Below are positions 25,742 through 34,654 of a stretch of DNA of 50,882 bases, piece by piece. The notes beneath the pieces are model-generated. The model saw only the letters and a list, made by a program, of their open reading frames with translations. It had not been told where the DNA came from and ran no database searches. Numbering within the stretch: the first letter of the stretch is position 1; each line of letters starts with the position of its first letter. The DNA is taken from the NCBI GenBank assembly GCA_018333775.1, contig JAGXSO010000071.1:1-50882 (forward strand). Reading direction: 5' to 3'. The position numbers and the translations under genes are program-made. This DNA comes from Truepera sp. GTDB lineage: Bacteria; Deinococcota; Deinococci; Deinococcales; Trueperaceae.

Positions 25742-26671
25742 CTAAGGTAGCCGCTCGGGGTGATGCTTGAGCCAGTAGCGCTTGAGCCCGGTCACCGTCA
25801 TGGGATAGCTGCTGGTCTCGCTGTGCAGCGCAATCAACTCGGGGGGAGCCCCAGCAGCCCTCAGCTCCGCCTCGCCCAAGGCGGTGATGCGCCGAATAAG
25901 TGCGGCATCGTCCTCACCGGCCTGAAGGCCCGCTAAGATGGCCTCGGCCCAGCTGCGGTTGCGCTCCTTGACCGCTAGCAGGTGCTCCCGTGGCTGATTC
26001 ACCGGTCCAAAGTGCGTCAGTAGCAAGCGTTCCGGCCATAGTGCCAACATGGCGTCGAGCGACGCCTCCCACAGCTCCAAGTTCACTTCGGGTGGCGGGG
26101 TGGCGGGGCGGATGACCGGGCTGCCCGGCAGCTTAATGGCTGCGGCGTCGCCGGTAAAGAGCGCGCCCTCAAACAGGAAGCAGAGATGGTGCGAGGCGTG
26201 GCCAGGGGTGTAGAGCACCCTCAGCTCATGCCCCAGTATGCGCAGCCGCTCGCCGCCTGCCAGCTCCCGCAGTTGCGTCTCGGGCACGGCCACCACCTCG
26301 CCCCACAGCCGCGCCATGTCCGGGCCGTAGATGCGCTCGGCGCTGGCAATTAGGCGACTAGGGTCGGCCAGGTGGGGTGCGCCGGCTTGGTGAACGTAGA
26401 CTTCAGCACCGTAGCGCTGCGCCAGCACCCCCGCCGCCCCGGCGTGATCGAGGTGGATATGGGTTACCAGGATGGCTGCTAACGCTTCGGGAGCAAAGCC
26501 GACTTGCCGGATTCCGGCCTCAAGTACGGGCAGGCTGACCGCCGAGCCAGTCTCAATCAGGGCAAAGCGCCCATCAGTAGCCGGCAGCAAGAACACCCCG
26601 ACCGTCTTAAGGCGCCCCACGTGCTCGGTATCGATGAGATAGAGGTCGCCAAGCTGCTGCACACTCGGCAC
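25742..26671 (-). CDS. MBL-fold metallo-hydrolase
   Basis: This 309-residue protein has the metallo-beta-lactamase site H71-I-H73-L-D75-H76 (THIHLDHAG), later PGHASHH and GDAA metal ligands, and a C-terminal helical domain (about 225-309). The layout is typical of hydrolases acting on thioesters or lactones. There is no signal peptide. It starts at a GTG just past the TAG of the FAH gene, with GGAG overlapping that stop. The substrate is unknown. Confidence 0.9.
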   Translation of the reverse strand: MPSVQQLGDLYLIDTEHVGRLKTVGVFLLPATDGRFALIETGSAVSLPVLEAGIRQVGFAPEALAAILVTHIHLDHAGAAGVLAQRYGAEVYVHQAGAPHLADPSRLIASAERIYGPDMARLWGEVVAVPETQLRELAGGERLRILGHELRVLYTPGHASHHLCFLFEGALFTGDAAAIKLPGSPVIRPATPPPEVNLELWEASLDAMLALWPERLLLTHFGPVNQPREHLLAVKERNRSWAEAILAGLQAGEDDAALIRRITALGEAELRAAGAPPELIALHSETSSYPMTVTGLKRYWLKHHPERLP

Positions 26672-26673
26672 GG

Positions 26674-27456
26674 CTACTCCGCGCGCTCGACTACGTTGCT
26701 GAGCGTGCCGATCCCTTCGATCACGACTTCGACCTCGTCACCGATGGCTAGTGGCCCGACCCCGTCGGGGGTGCCGGTCAAGACCAGGTCGCCGGGCTGC
26801 AAGGTCAGGTACTGGCTGATGTAGCTAAGGATCTTCGCTACCGGGAAGATCATGTCGGCGGTGTTGCCGTCCTGGCGCAGCACCCCGTTGAGGTAGGTGC
26901 GTACGTTCAGCCGGGTCGGGTCGAGGTCGGTCTCGAGCCAGGGGCCGACTGGGCAGAAGCCGTCGGCGGACTTGGCCCGTACCCACTGCAGGTCGCTCTG
27001 CTGCTTGTCGCGGGCGGTTACGTCGCAGGCGCAGGTATAGCCCAGCACATACTCCAGGGCTTCCTCCACGGGTACACGCTTCATGGTGCGAGCGATCACC
27101 ACTGCCAGCTCCCCTTCGTAGTGAAGCTCGCTGGTCCACGAGGGGTAAGGGATGGGGTCGCCCGGCCCGCTCAGGGTATTGAGGCCCTTGAGGAACAGGC
27201 CCGGCTCCTTCGGGAGGTCGCCGCCGCCCATCTCGCGGATGTGTTGGGCGTAGTTTTTGCCTACGCAGACGATCAACCTGGGCTCGCATGGTGGCAGCAG
27301 ACTGACCTCAGAGAGCATCACCGTGTGGCCGCTGCGCCGCCCCAGCAGGCTGGTAAGCTCATAGATCATGCCGCCTTCTAATTCGCCCCAGTGACTGCCA
27401 TCCACACTCTGGTATCGGATTCGTTGCACAGCGTTACCTCGCTTCTCGCTAGCCAT
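26674..27456 (-). CDS. Fumarylacetoacetate hydrolase family protein
   Basis: This 260-residue enzyme is of the FAH/HpcE type: VCVGKNYAQHIREMGG, the metal-binding ELHYEGELAVVIARTM and VLTGTPDGVGPL. Such enzymes hydrolyse acylpyruvates or decarboxylate oxaloacetate-like acids with Mg2+. The ATG follows GGGGAGAG. It heads a two-gene unit with the MBL hydrolase and diverges from the coiled-coil gene after 54 bases, so promoters must be packed back to back. Confidence 0.92.
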   Translation of the reverse strand: MASEKRGNAVQRIRYQSVDGSHWGELEGGMIYELTSLLGRRSGHTVMLSEVSLLPPCEPRLIVCVGKNYAQHIREMGGGDLPKEPGLFLKGLNTLSGPGDPIPYPSWTSELHYEGELAVVIARTMKRVPVEEALEYVLGYTCACDVTARDKQQSDLQWVRAKSADGFCPVGPWLETDLDPTRLNVRTYLNGVLRQDGNTADMIFPVAKILSYISQYLTLQPGDLVLTGTPDGVGPLAIGDEVEVVIEGIGTLSNVVERAE

Positions 27457-27510
27457 TGTACTCTCCCCAGGTGTAGACTACCTTTAAGGACCTTAGACCG
27501 TGGAGGTGCA

Positions 27511-30213
27511 ATGATGATCCCTCGAAGGTTTTCCTGGTGGCTGGCGGGCGTGCTTATCGTCCTGGTGGCCGCGGTGGTGGCACTAATACTAATGTGGAGC
27601 CAGAACCGATCGCTGCAGCAACAGGTCGGTCGGTTGCAAGGTGAGTTGAGTAGCGCGCAGGCGCGGGTGGCCGCGCTGGAAACAGAGCTGATTGTGGCAG
27701 GCGAGGTCGGTGCGCAGCTCGAGCCGTTGCAGCAGCAACTTGAGGCGATCACTACTGAGCGCGATGCCCTGGTGGCCCAGCTGGCCGAGCTTACCGGCGA
27801 GCGCGATGGGCTTCTCGGCCAGGTTGCCGCCGGTGACGAACGCCTCGCTGCATTACAGCGCGAGGTCGATACCCGCATGCAGCAATTGGCGGCACTAGAA
27901 GCACAGGTCGCCGAACTCACCGCGGCGACGATGGCGGCGCAAGCCGAGCGTGACGCGGCGGCAGCCGCTCTGGCCCAGCAGCGCGACGACAGCGCACGCC
28001 AACTGGCCGAACTTACCGGCAAGCGCGACGAAGCCCGCCAGGCGCTGGCAGCCCTGGAAGCTCAGTTAGCCGCTACCCAGGCCGCCCTGCAGCAAGCTGA
28101 GGCCGATCAGCAGCGCTTAAACCTGTTAAGCGCCCAGCTCGAGGGAGTTCAGAGCGAGCTAGACATCGCCCGCCAGGCTCGAGCCGCGCTAGAGGCTGAG
28201 CTGAATGTACTCGAAACCGAGCGGCAGGCCTTGGAGGCGCAGCTCACCCAGACCGAAACCACCATCGCCGAACTTGAGGCTCAGCTAGCCGATACCCAGG
28301 CCCGGTTGGCCGGGGCGGTAGAGAACCGGGAGGCTCTACAGCAGCAGCTAGAGACCTTAACTGCCCAACTCAACGAGGCGCAAGCCAACGGCGACGCGCT
28401 TCGGCAGCAGCTAGCCGGCCTGGCTACTGAGCGCGACGCGCTGTTGGCTCAACTACGCGACAGCGAAGCCGCTGTGGCCGCGCTGGAAGCGGAGTTGTCA
28501 ACCGCCCAGCAGCGTCTGGATGAGGCCTTGAGCGCCCGCTCGCAGCTCGAGCAGCAGCTTGACACCCTGCGCCAGGAGCGCGAAGTCCTTATGGCCGAGG
28601 TGGCGCGGCTGAGCGAAACCGTAGCGCGCCAGGAGGCGAGTCTGGAGGAGGCCGAAGCTACCTCGGCTGCCCAGGTAGCAGCCTTGGCCCAGCTCGGTGG
28701 AGAGCTGGAAACGTTGCGCAGTGAGGCCGAGGCGCGTGCCCAGCAACTGGCTGCGCTAGAGGCGCAACTCACCGAGCGCGAGGCCGAAATCGCTGCACTA
28801 CAAGCGGCCAGGACCGAACTGCAAACAGCGCTGAGCACAATGCGGAGCGAGCGCGACACCCTGTCAGCCCAGCTTACCGAGCTTACCGGCGAGCGTGACG
28901 CACTTCTCGCTCAAGTTGCTACTGGTAACGAAGAGCTAGAGGCGCGTGCCCAGCAGGTGAGCGAGCTTGCAGCCCGCATCGGTGAGCTCGAGACGGCGCT
29001 GATCGCCGCTCAAGCTGAAGGCACTGCAGCGGGCCAGGCACTTGTGCGCTTAGAAGAGGAGTTGACTGCCACCCAGGCTGCCCTGCAGCAGGCCGAGGCC
29101 GCCGTATCCAGGCTCGACGAGGCTGTGCAGGAGCTAACCGGCGAGCGGGATCGGTTTAAGGCGCAACTCACCGAGCGCGAGGCCGAAATCACTGCACTAC
29201 AAGCGGCCAGGACCGAACTGCAAACAGCGCTGAGCACAATGCGGAGCGAACGCGACACCCTGTCAACCGAGCTTGCCGCGCTCACCGCAGAACGTGACGC
29301 ACTCCTCAGCCAGCTTGCCGCCGGCGACGAGCAGCTTGCCGCATTGCAGCGAGAGGCCGATACTCGCGCGCAGCAATTGGCTGCACTGGAAGCACAGGTC
29401 GCCGAACTCACCGCGGCACAAAGCGTAGTGCAGCGCGAACGCGACGCCCTGTCAACCCAGTTAGCCGAACTTACCGGCGAGCGTGATTCCCTTGCAGCCC
29501 AGGCTGCCGAGCTTGCTCAGGAGCGTGACGGGCTTTTGGATCAGATTGCCGTGAGCGACGCGCAGCTCGAGGCGCTACGCAGTGATCTCGCGCAGCAGGC
29601 CGCGGCTGCCGCAGAGCTGCAAGCCGCGCTGGACCGAACCCAGAGTGAGCGTGAGACCCTGGCCGGGCAGATCGTCACGTTAGAAGCGGAAAAGGCTGCG
29701 CTGGAGTTGCGCCTGACCGCCTTGCAGAGCGAGTACGAAGCGCTGCAAACCACCCTCGCGCAAGTTCGCGGCGAACTTGGCAATATCGCCCGCGAGCGCG
29801 ACAGCCTGGCTCAAGAACTCAGGCAGGTCGCTGAGCAGACCGAGGTCTTAGCCGTTCAGCGCGAAGCCCTGGCGGCCCAGCTTGAGGAGGCCCAAGGCCG
29901 GGCTAACACCCTCACCCGCGAGTACGAGGTGCTGCTACGGGCAGCCGCGCAGCTTGAGAGCCTTACCGCCGCACAGCAAGCCGAGCTCGACGCGGCGCGC
30001 CTGGCGCTCGAAGCGGCTCAGTCCGAGGTGGCCCGGCTCACCGGTGCGCGCGGCATCTACACCGTGCAGCCCGGCGACTCCCTCTCCTCAATCGCCGCCT
30101 TCTTCTATCGCGATGGCAACCGCTGGCCGGCCATCATGGCAGCCAATGCCTTTATCATCGGCGACAACCCCGACCTGATCTTTGCCGGGATGGTCCTGAT
30201 TATCCCGCGGTAG
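27511..30213 (+). CDS. Membrane-anchored giant coiled-coil protein with C-terminal LysM
   Basis: The start is the ATG pair at 27511/27514 after GGAGGT; the frame open from 27391 overlaps the divergent gene. About 900 residues: a basic N-terminus and one membrane helix (about 8-30), then about 800 residues of Gln/Glu/Ala/Leu heptads (ELTGERDALLAQ-like units), and a LysM domain over the last 50 residues (YTVQPGDSLSSIAAFFY...LIIPR). It is anchored in the membrane and probably reaches peptidoglycan with LysM, acting as a spacer or tether. Near-identical internal segments show recent duplication. No partner gene is evident. Confidence 0.9.
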   Translation: MMIPRRFSWWLAGVLIVLVAAVVALILMWSQNRSLQQQVGRLQGELSSAQARVAALETELIVAGEVGAQLEPLQQQLEAITTERDALVAQLAELTGERDGLLGQVAAGDERLAALQREVDTRMQQLAALEAQVAELTAATMAAQAERDAAAAALAQQRDDSARQLAELTGKRDEARQALAALEAQLAATQAALQQAEADQQRLNLLSAQLEGVQSELDIARQARAALEAELNVLETERQALEAQLTQTETTIAELEAQLADTQARLAGAVENREALQQQLETLTAQLNEAQANGDALRQQLAGLATERDALLAQLRDSEAAVAALEAELSTAQQRLDEALSARSQLEQQLDTLRQEREVLMAEVARLSETVARQEASLEEAEATSAAQVAALAQLGGELETLRSEAEARAQQLAALEAQLTEREAEIAALQAARTELQTALSTMRSERDTLSAQLTELTGERDALLAQVATGNEELEARAQQVSELAARIGELETALIAAQAEGTAAGQALVRLEEELTATQAALQQAEAAVSRLDEAVQELTGERDRFKAQLTEREAEITALQAARTELQTALSTMRSERDTLSTELAALTAERDALLSQLAAGDEQLAALQREADTRAQQLAALEAQVAELTAAQSVVQRERDALSTQLAELTGERDSLAAQAAELAQERDGLLDQIAVSDAQLEALRSDLAQQAAAAAELQAALDRTQSERETLAGQIVTLEAEKAALELRLTALQSEYEALQTTLAQVRGELGNIARERDSLAQELRQVAEQTEVLAVQREALAAQLEEAQGRANTLTREYEVLLRAAAQLESLTAAQQAELDAARLALEAAQSEVARLTGARGIYTVQPGDSLSSIAAFFYRDGNRWPAIMAANAFIIGDNPDLIFAGMVLIIPR
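28762..29265 (+). repeat. In-gene direct repeats in the coiled-coil gene
   Basis: Bases 28762-28866 recur at 29161-29265 with about 2 differences in 105, offset by 399 bases (133 codons, in frame). A second, more diverged pair starts at 27850 and 29341 (offset 497 codons, also in frame). The synonymous identity of the first pair points to recent duplication or gene conversion rather than selection on the protein alone. Confidence 0.85.
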
Positions 30214-30313
30214 AGTCTCGTCAAAGCCTGGCAGGTTGTTCAAGGCCATTAAGTTAGGTGGTAGCAGCCAGGCATGCGTGAGGAGAGCCTGGTAGTGACC
30301 GGAGGTTGAGGGA

Positions 30314-31333
30314 TCAGCCCGCCACTTCGGGTCGATGAAAGCGAAGGTAATGCTGTGACTTCCCGTGAATAAACAGCCTTGATAGCTCTCCTGCCTCACG
30401 GTCTGTCTCCTGCTTAGCTGCGTCGCAACCGACTACCTGCGGATACCACCCCGCTTCAGCCAGGATGCGTAATGGTTCACTCCAACTATGCGGGTCGGCA
30501 ATATCCGGCGTCAGGCTTAGATAGATACCCCCCTGTTTCCAGTGGCGATCGACAGCGCGGTTGAGCAAGATGACATACTGCTTAAGATGCGTATTCCAGT
30601 GCACCGAAGGTCCCCAAAAGGCGTCCGGGGCTTCGCCGTACCAGTCCCCCTTAGCCGGCAAAATCGGCGTAACGTGACCGTTTAGACCAGGTTGTGACCA
30701 GTCTCCCTCAAACCACTTCACTGCCTTGCCGACAGGTGAGCGCAGATCTTCAAAACGCATGCGCGCTAGCGAGACGCCCTGCTCGCTGACATCTTTGTAG
30801 TAGGTGCCAAAAAGGAAGTAAAAGTAATCCCCTTGGCGATCAAGGATGACGGTAAAGTCGCCATTACCCCCGGCAAACCAGAAATTGGGGGCCTCCAGGT
30901 TGAGCGTTTCAGGCCCACCCGCAAGGATCAGGCCGAGGTCGTCCCAGGTTTGCCCGTTGTCATCAGAGACGGCTGCGCCAATAAAGGGGGCGGTCATCGG
31001 GAAACGGCGGCCGATGTGCATCTCAGGTGGCACCAGATGCGCCGGCTCGTTGTGATACCAGCCAAAGAGCGTCCCGTCCGCATCCTGAAAAACCGACTCG
31101 ATCCAGCGCCCGCCATCGCGATAGGCGGTATAGGTAACTTTTTGGCCGGGGGTCATGGACTCAATGTCGCTGCCGGAAGAGCGAATGGGGTGCCCAGTTG
31201 AATTGAGGATGTACAACCGTTCTTCGTGCCACCAGCACGGGCTGTTGCAGTCGGCAGCGGTAGGAAAATCGACCGTGGGCGCTGCCTCTAGCTCAATGGT
31301 GATATTGCCAATTTGATCGCTGGATTTGGTCAT
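30314..31333 (-). CDS. Asp-box beta-propeller protein, GH43/GH33-like
   Basis: The ATG at 31333 follows AAAGGA and is preferred to the frame from 31417, giving 339 residues. A sialidase-type Asp box (SDDNGQTW) near residue 140 and blade-like repeats (FTVILDRQGDYFYFLFGTYY, KQYVILLNRAVD) point to a five-bladed propeller of the GH32/GH43/GH33 kind. I cannot assign catalytic residues. There is no signal peptide. It follows the alpha-galactosidase gene after 163 bases and ends the galactoside unit, so a role in sugar breakdown is likely. Confidence 0.7.
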   Translation of the reverse strand: MTKSSDQIGNITIELEAAPTVDFPTAADCNSPCWWHEERLYILNSTGHPIRSSGSDIESMTPGQKVTYTAYRDGGRWIESVFQDADGTLFGWYHNEPAHLVPPEMHIGRRFPMTAPFIGAAVSDDNGQTWDDLGLILAGGPETLNLEAPNFWFAGGNGDFTVILDRQGDYFYFLFGTYYKDVSEQGVSLARMRFEDLRSPVGKAVKWFEGDWSQPGLNGHVTPILPAKGDWYGEAPDAFWGPSVHWNTHLKQYVILLNRAVDRHWKQGGIYLSLTPDIADPHSWSEPLRILAEAGWYPQVVGCDAAKQETDREAGELSRLFIHGKSQHYLRFHRPEVAG

Positions 31334-31496
31334 AACTGCGGTCCTTTTGCCGCTACCCGATTGTTCACCTCTCAAAAAAGTCGGCGTTTTCATGCCTGGT
31401 AGTGAATGACCTGTCATGTCATGGACGATCCCTCGCTATTGCTGGAGCGCCTGCGACGTTCGGTTCAAGCTGCACCTCCGCTATGCGGCCATTGGC

Positions 31497-33530
31497 CTAC
31501 ACCACCCTCAATAACCACGACGACTCTGGTGGTAGGCCGCCAAACCTTATGCCCTGGGTCATCAGTTCGGCACCCCGCTGTGGGGCGAACACCTCCCCCT
31601 CGAAGCCTTGGATGGTGTAAAGGCGCTCCGGGCTCAGGTTGGTCAGCCCCACCTGGCGCTCCGCTTCAGCACCCGGCAGCCTGAAGACAAACAGCAGGTG
31701 TTCTTCATCTGCAGGCAGGCTGTATTGAAAGGCGCACCAGCGCTCACCGCTGCCATCGCGCTGGGGTTGGGCCGTCAAGCGGTAGAGGTCGGCCTCACGC
31801 ACAAAGCGCCGAACGTGGTCTTGGTAGATCTTTATGTGATGGCTCAGGCGGTCATGCACCCAGGCTGGCAGATCGGGCAGCCTTTGCGAGAGGCCAAAAA
31901 CATTAAGCATCGCGATTCTGGTGTAGTAGTCGAGCTGATGGGGGCGCAGCCTGGGGTCACGAGGGTTAAAGGTCTGTGGGGGTGGCGGGTTTTTGTTGAT
32001 CCACTCGCTAAAGCTCCAGTGCAATAGCGAATCGGGAGCGAGCATGGTACTGGCGCCCCAGAACAGTTGCAGGCTGTGAACAGGCCAGTCAGGGTCGCTC
32101 AAATAGGTCATATCGGTGCGGCGCAGCAGCCCCAAATCGATGCGCATGCCACCGGACGAGCAGCTCTCTAAAACGACCTCGGGGTAGGCTTCGCGGAGGC
32201 GCTCGAGCACCCCGTAGTACCCCAGGTAGTGCTCGTAAAGGCCGTCGCCCTCGCCGTGACCGTGATCGGTGCGGTTACAGCCGGCCCCTGGGTCGAGATT
32301 GAAGTCGAGCTTGATCCAGTCGAGCGCGTTCTCAACGATCAAGCGGCTGAGCGTCTGATAAGCCCATACCTGCGCCTCCGGGTTGCCCAGGCAGACGTAA
32401 CCCAGGCTCTCGCCGTCGCGCTTAGCCACCAGTTCAGGCCGAGTTTCCGCCAGGCGAGCCTTGGGACCTATCGCCTCGATTTCGCACCACAGGCCGAACT
32501 TCATCCCCTTTTGGTGGACATCATCTGCGATGGGCCTGAGACCTGCCGGAAAGCGGGCCTGGTTCACTAGGTCCCAGTCGCCACGATAGTCGGTCCAGAA
32601 GGTGTTGGCTCCGCTCGGCCCAAACCAACCGGCGTCGAGCACGCACACGTCGATGCCCATCTCAGCTGCTACCGCCACGTTGCTACCAAAGACCTGCTCG
32701 CTGATGTGGTCGTCTTCATAAGGCCACCAGTGGTTCCACTCCACCGGGGGCAGAGCCGAGAGCGTCGTGCGTGGATACCAGTATTTACGCCCCACCCGCG
32801 CATAATCCTGGGAGATCGCGTTGAGGTCCGCTCCCACCACCATGACCACCGGGGGTGTCGTCATCGCCGCACCGGGAGCTAGTGTCTTGGCAAAAGACCA
32901 GTCGTGAAGCCCACCGCTCAGAGCAAAGCCGCCTGCCTCCAGCGGTTCAAAGCGGCAGACCCAGTTGCCTGACCAGGCCACGGAGGCTGATAAGACTGCG
33001 CCGGCCTCACTCGTTAGGGCAAACCAGGGGTGGTGCCCCTTGGAGGAGCGTCCGGCTTTTGAGTCGATTACCAGTGGACCGCGCAGTGCGGCGCTCACCC
33101 CGGTGAACTCACTGCCCCAGTGGCTGGTGTAGTACAGCACGGTATAGGCGTCTGGTGGGACGTTTAAGGCGAACGAGTCCACCCGGTCGATCTGGAACCG
33201 CTCAGTCCCGCGATTGGTAACGACCTGCCACACTTCAATCAGGCCGGTATCGGCGTAGACCTTCAGGTGATGGACTACCTCAACCTGGCCGGTAAAGCTC
33301 ATCATTATATGCTGAACTCCGGCGACGCGATAATCGACCTGCAGGCCGGTAAATTTCAAGGTTGTCGCGTCATGGCGCGCCCCTGGCACATAGACCGCAA
33401 ACAGCGGTTGCGCGGCACTAGGGTGCATCCAAGACCAGTTGTGAAGGCCGTAGTGCTCGAGCCGCAAGTAATCATCGCGGCTAAAGCTAAGCCTAAGTTT
33501 GGCGGTTGAAAAGTCTAGGAAAGTGGTCAT
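31497..33530 (-). CDS. Alpha-galactosidase, GH36
   Basis: This 677-residue cytoplasmic enzyme removes terminal alpha-galactosyl units from melibiose, raffinose and similar sugars. It has the GH36 N-terminal beta-supersandwich (residues 1-245) and then a TIM barrel. Key parts are WCEIEAIGP, the nucleophile site IKLDFN (Asp409), CSSGGMRID (457-465) and the likely acid/base Asp479 in LSDPD. It overlaps the GntR regulator by 4 bases. No sugar transporter is in the cluster. Confidence 0.93.
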   Translation of the reverse strand: MTTFLDFSTAKLRLSFSRDDYLRLEHYGLHNWSWMHPSAAQPLFAVYVPGARHDATTLKFTGLQVDYRVAGVQHIMMSFTGQVEVVHHLKVYADTGLIEVWQVVTNRGTERFQIDRVDSFALNVPPDAYTVLYYTSHWGSEFTGVSAALRGPLVIDSKAGRSSKGHHPWFALTSEAGAVLSASVAWSGNWVCRFEPLEAGGFALSGGLHDWSFAKTLAPGAAMTTPPVVMVVGADLNAISQDYARVGRKYWYPRTTLSALPPVEWNHWWPYEDDHISEQVFGSNVAVAAEMGIDVCVLDAGWFGPSGANTFWTDYRGDWDLVNQARFPAGLRPIADDVHQKGMKFGLWCEIEAIGPKARLAETRPELVAKRDGESLGYVCLGNPEAQVWAYQTLSRLIVENALDWIKLDFNLDPGAGCNRTDHGHGEGDGLYEHYLGYYGVLERLREAYPEVVLESCSSGGMRIDLGLLRRTDMTYLSDPDWPVHSLQLFWGASTMLAPDSLLHWSFSEWINKNPPPPQTFNPRDPRLRPHQLDYYTRIAMLNVFGLSQRLPDLPAWVHDRLSHHIKIYQDHVRRFVREADLYRLTAQPQRDGSGERWCAFQYSLPADEEHLLFVFRLPGAEAERQVGLTNLSPERLYTIQGFEGEVFAPQRGAELMTQGIRFGGLPPESSWLLRVV

Positions 33531-34546
33531 TCCGCCCTCTTAAGCGCTTCTTGTTTAGCCTGCCGATACTCGGAGTAAGATACATTGATCGCTACCTCAC
33601 CTTGCATCTTTTGCGCCCGGATATCGCGAATCCGTTGCTCGAGAGCTTTGATCGACGCCTGATCCACCTGAAAGTGAATCTCTACTTCAGGAGTGCGCCC
33701 ACTTAGCTCCCTCACTGCCTCAGCACAGGTATGGGTGGCGATTAAGTGATCGCAATGGCGGCAAACGCACTGCGTCGCTTTTATATCGTCGATAGCTGCC
33801 ACCGCTATCAGCCGATCGGGGTAATAGCTGTAGAGGATGTGCTTTAGCATCTGCGCAGTATTGGGCAAGGTAGCAACTACACCGATGTGCCCTTTTGGCA
33901 ATCGCGCTATCTTAAGCAAGGTATCTGGGGTAGGGCGGGTATCGATGCCGATAACTTTGTCCTGATGGGGTTCTAGCTGACTCAATACTGCTGAGAGGTG
34001 GTGAAGGGTAGTGATGATAACGTCATAGCTCTGAGCGATTAGCTTGGCATCTCGGGTAAGCTCGTCCAGCAAGCCGCAGTAAATGTCTCGTTGTAGCGCT
34101 TCGGCTAGGTAGTGCCCCATCTCCTGGCTGTCGCGACTGTTGCATTCGAAAAAGGCAATGGCGATACGGCTCTGGTCAAACACCTCACGGAGTGCCCTTG
34201 ACAGTTGCGCCGAAACCTCGTTTGCCGATAAGCCTGCAGCTAGGCCTTGCCAGATGAGCTTGAGCGACTGCTGATAAAAGTAACGACTAAGGTCAGGCGG
34301 TGACGAGGCACCGGCTTGAGTCAGCGGCTTGACCCGGAACCCCCCGCGCCCGCGTTCTACCAGTTCAATCACACTCATGCCAGCGAGCAACTGATAGGCT
34401 CGATTAACGGTATTGCGGTTGGCTCCCAGCTCCTGCGCCAAGGCTCGCACCGAGGGCAGCCTCTCTCCCGTGCGATACTGCTGACTTGCAATGCGCTCTA
34501 AGACAGCGCGCTGAATCTGGTCTACACTGATAGCTTGTTTAGACAT
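33527..34546 (-). CDS. GntR-family regulator of the galactoside cluster, with Cys/His-rich insert
   Basis: The 339-residue protein has a winged-helix GntR domain at residues 5-72 (RTGERLPSVRALAQELGANRN). The C-terminal part (130-320) looks like a periplasmic-binding-protein-like sensor rather than a standard FadR or UTRA domain. A cluster C260-V-C262-R-H-C265-D-H267 with H272 and C274 could bind a metal. It overlaps the alpha-galactosidase gene by 4 bases, so it most likely controls its own operon through the palindrome at its start codon. The effector is unknown. Confidence 0.88.
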   Translation of the reverse strand: MSKQAISVDQIQRAVLERIASQQYRTGERLPSVRALAQELGANRNTVNRAYQLLAGMSVIELVERGRGGFRVKPLTQAGASSPPDLSRYFYQQSLKLIWQGLAAGLSANEVSAQLSRALREVFDQSRIAIAFFECNSRDSQEMGHYLAEALQRDIYCGLLDELTRDAKLIAQSYDVIITTLHHLSAVLSQLEPHQDKVIGIDTRPTPDTLLKIARLPKGHIGVVATLPNTAQMLKHILYSYYPDRLIAVAAIDDIKATQCVCRHCDHLIATHTCAEAVRELSGRTPEVEIHFQVDQASIKALEQRIRDIRAQKMQGEVAINVSYSEYRQAKQEALKRAE

Positions 34547-34547
34547 G

Positions 34548-34616
34548 TCTTATGTCCTAAGACTTATGACTAAAGCTGTCTTGCGTAGTATAGGTTAAAG
34601 GTAAGATTGTTGTCAA
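34548..34616 (-). promoter_or_regulatory. Promoter and candidate operator of the GntR-galactosidase operon
   Basis: On the minus strand TTGACA (34611-34616) and TATACT (34587-34592) are 18 bases apart, near the sigma70 ideal. Downstream of the expected start of transcription are TCTTA-n5-TAAGA (34548-34562) and the palindrome AGACATGTCT (34541-34550), which overlap the start codon. CTTATGtC and CTTATGaC also repeat here. A regulator bound there would block elongation or translation, as expected for autorepression. Confidence 0.65.
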
Positions 34617-34654
34617 CCTTAGGCCAGTTACCGATTCGAGATTAGGAGTGCCTG

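Noticed and set aside
27378..29783. Several long minus-strand frames opposite the coiled-coil gene (27378-28022, 28449-28859, 29010-29411, 29541-29783)
   Set aside because: They are Ser/Ala/Cys-rich mirror frames produced by the repetitive Gln/Glu/Ala codons of the coiled-coil gene, with no ribosome-binding sites or family similarity.
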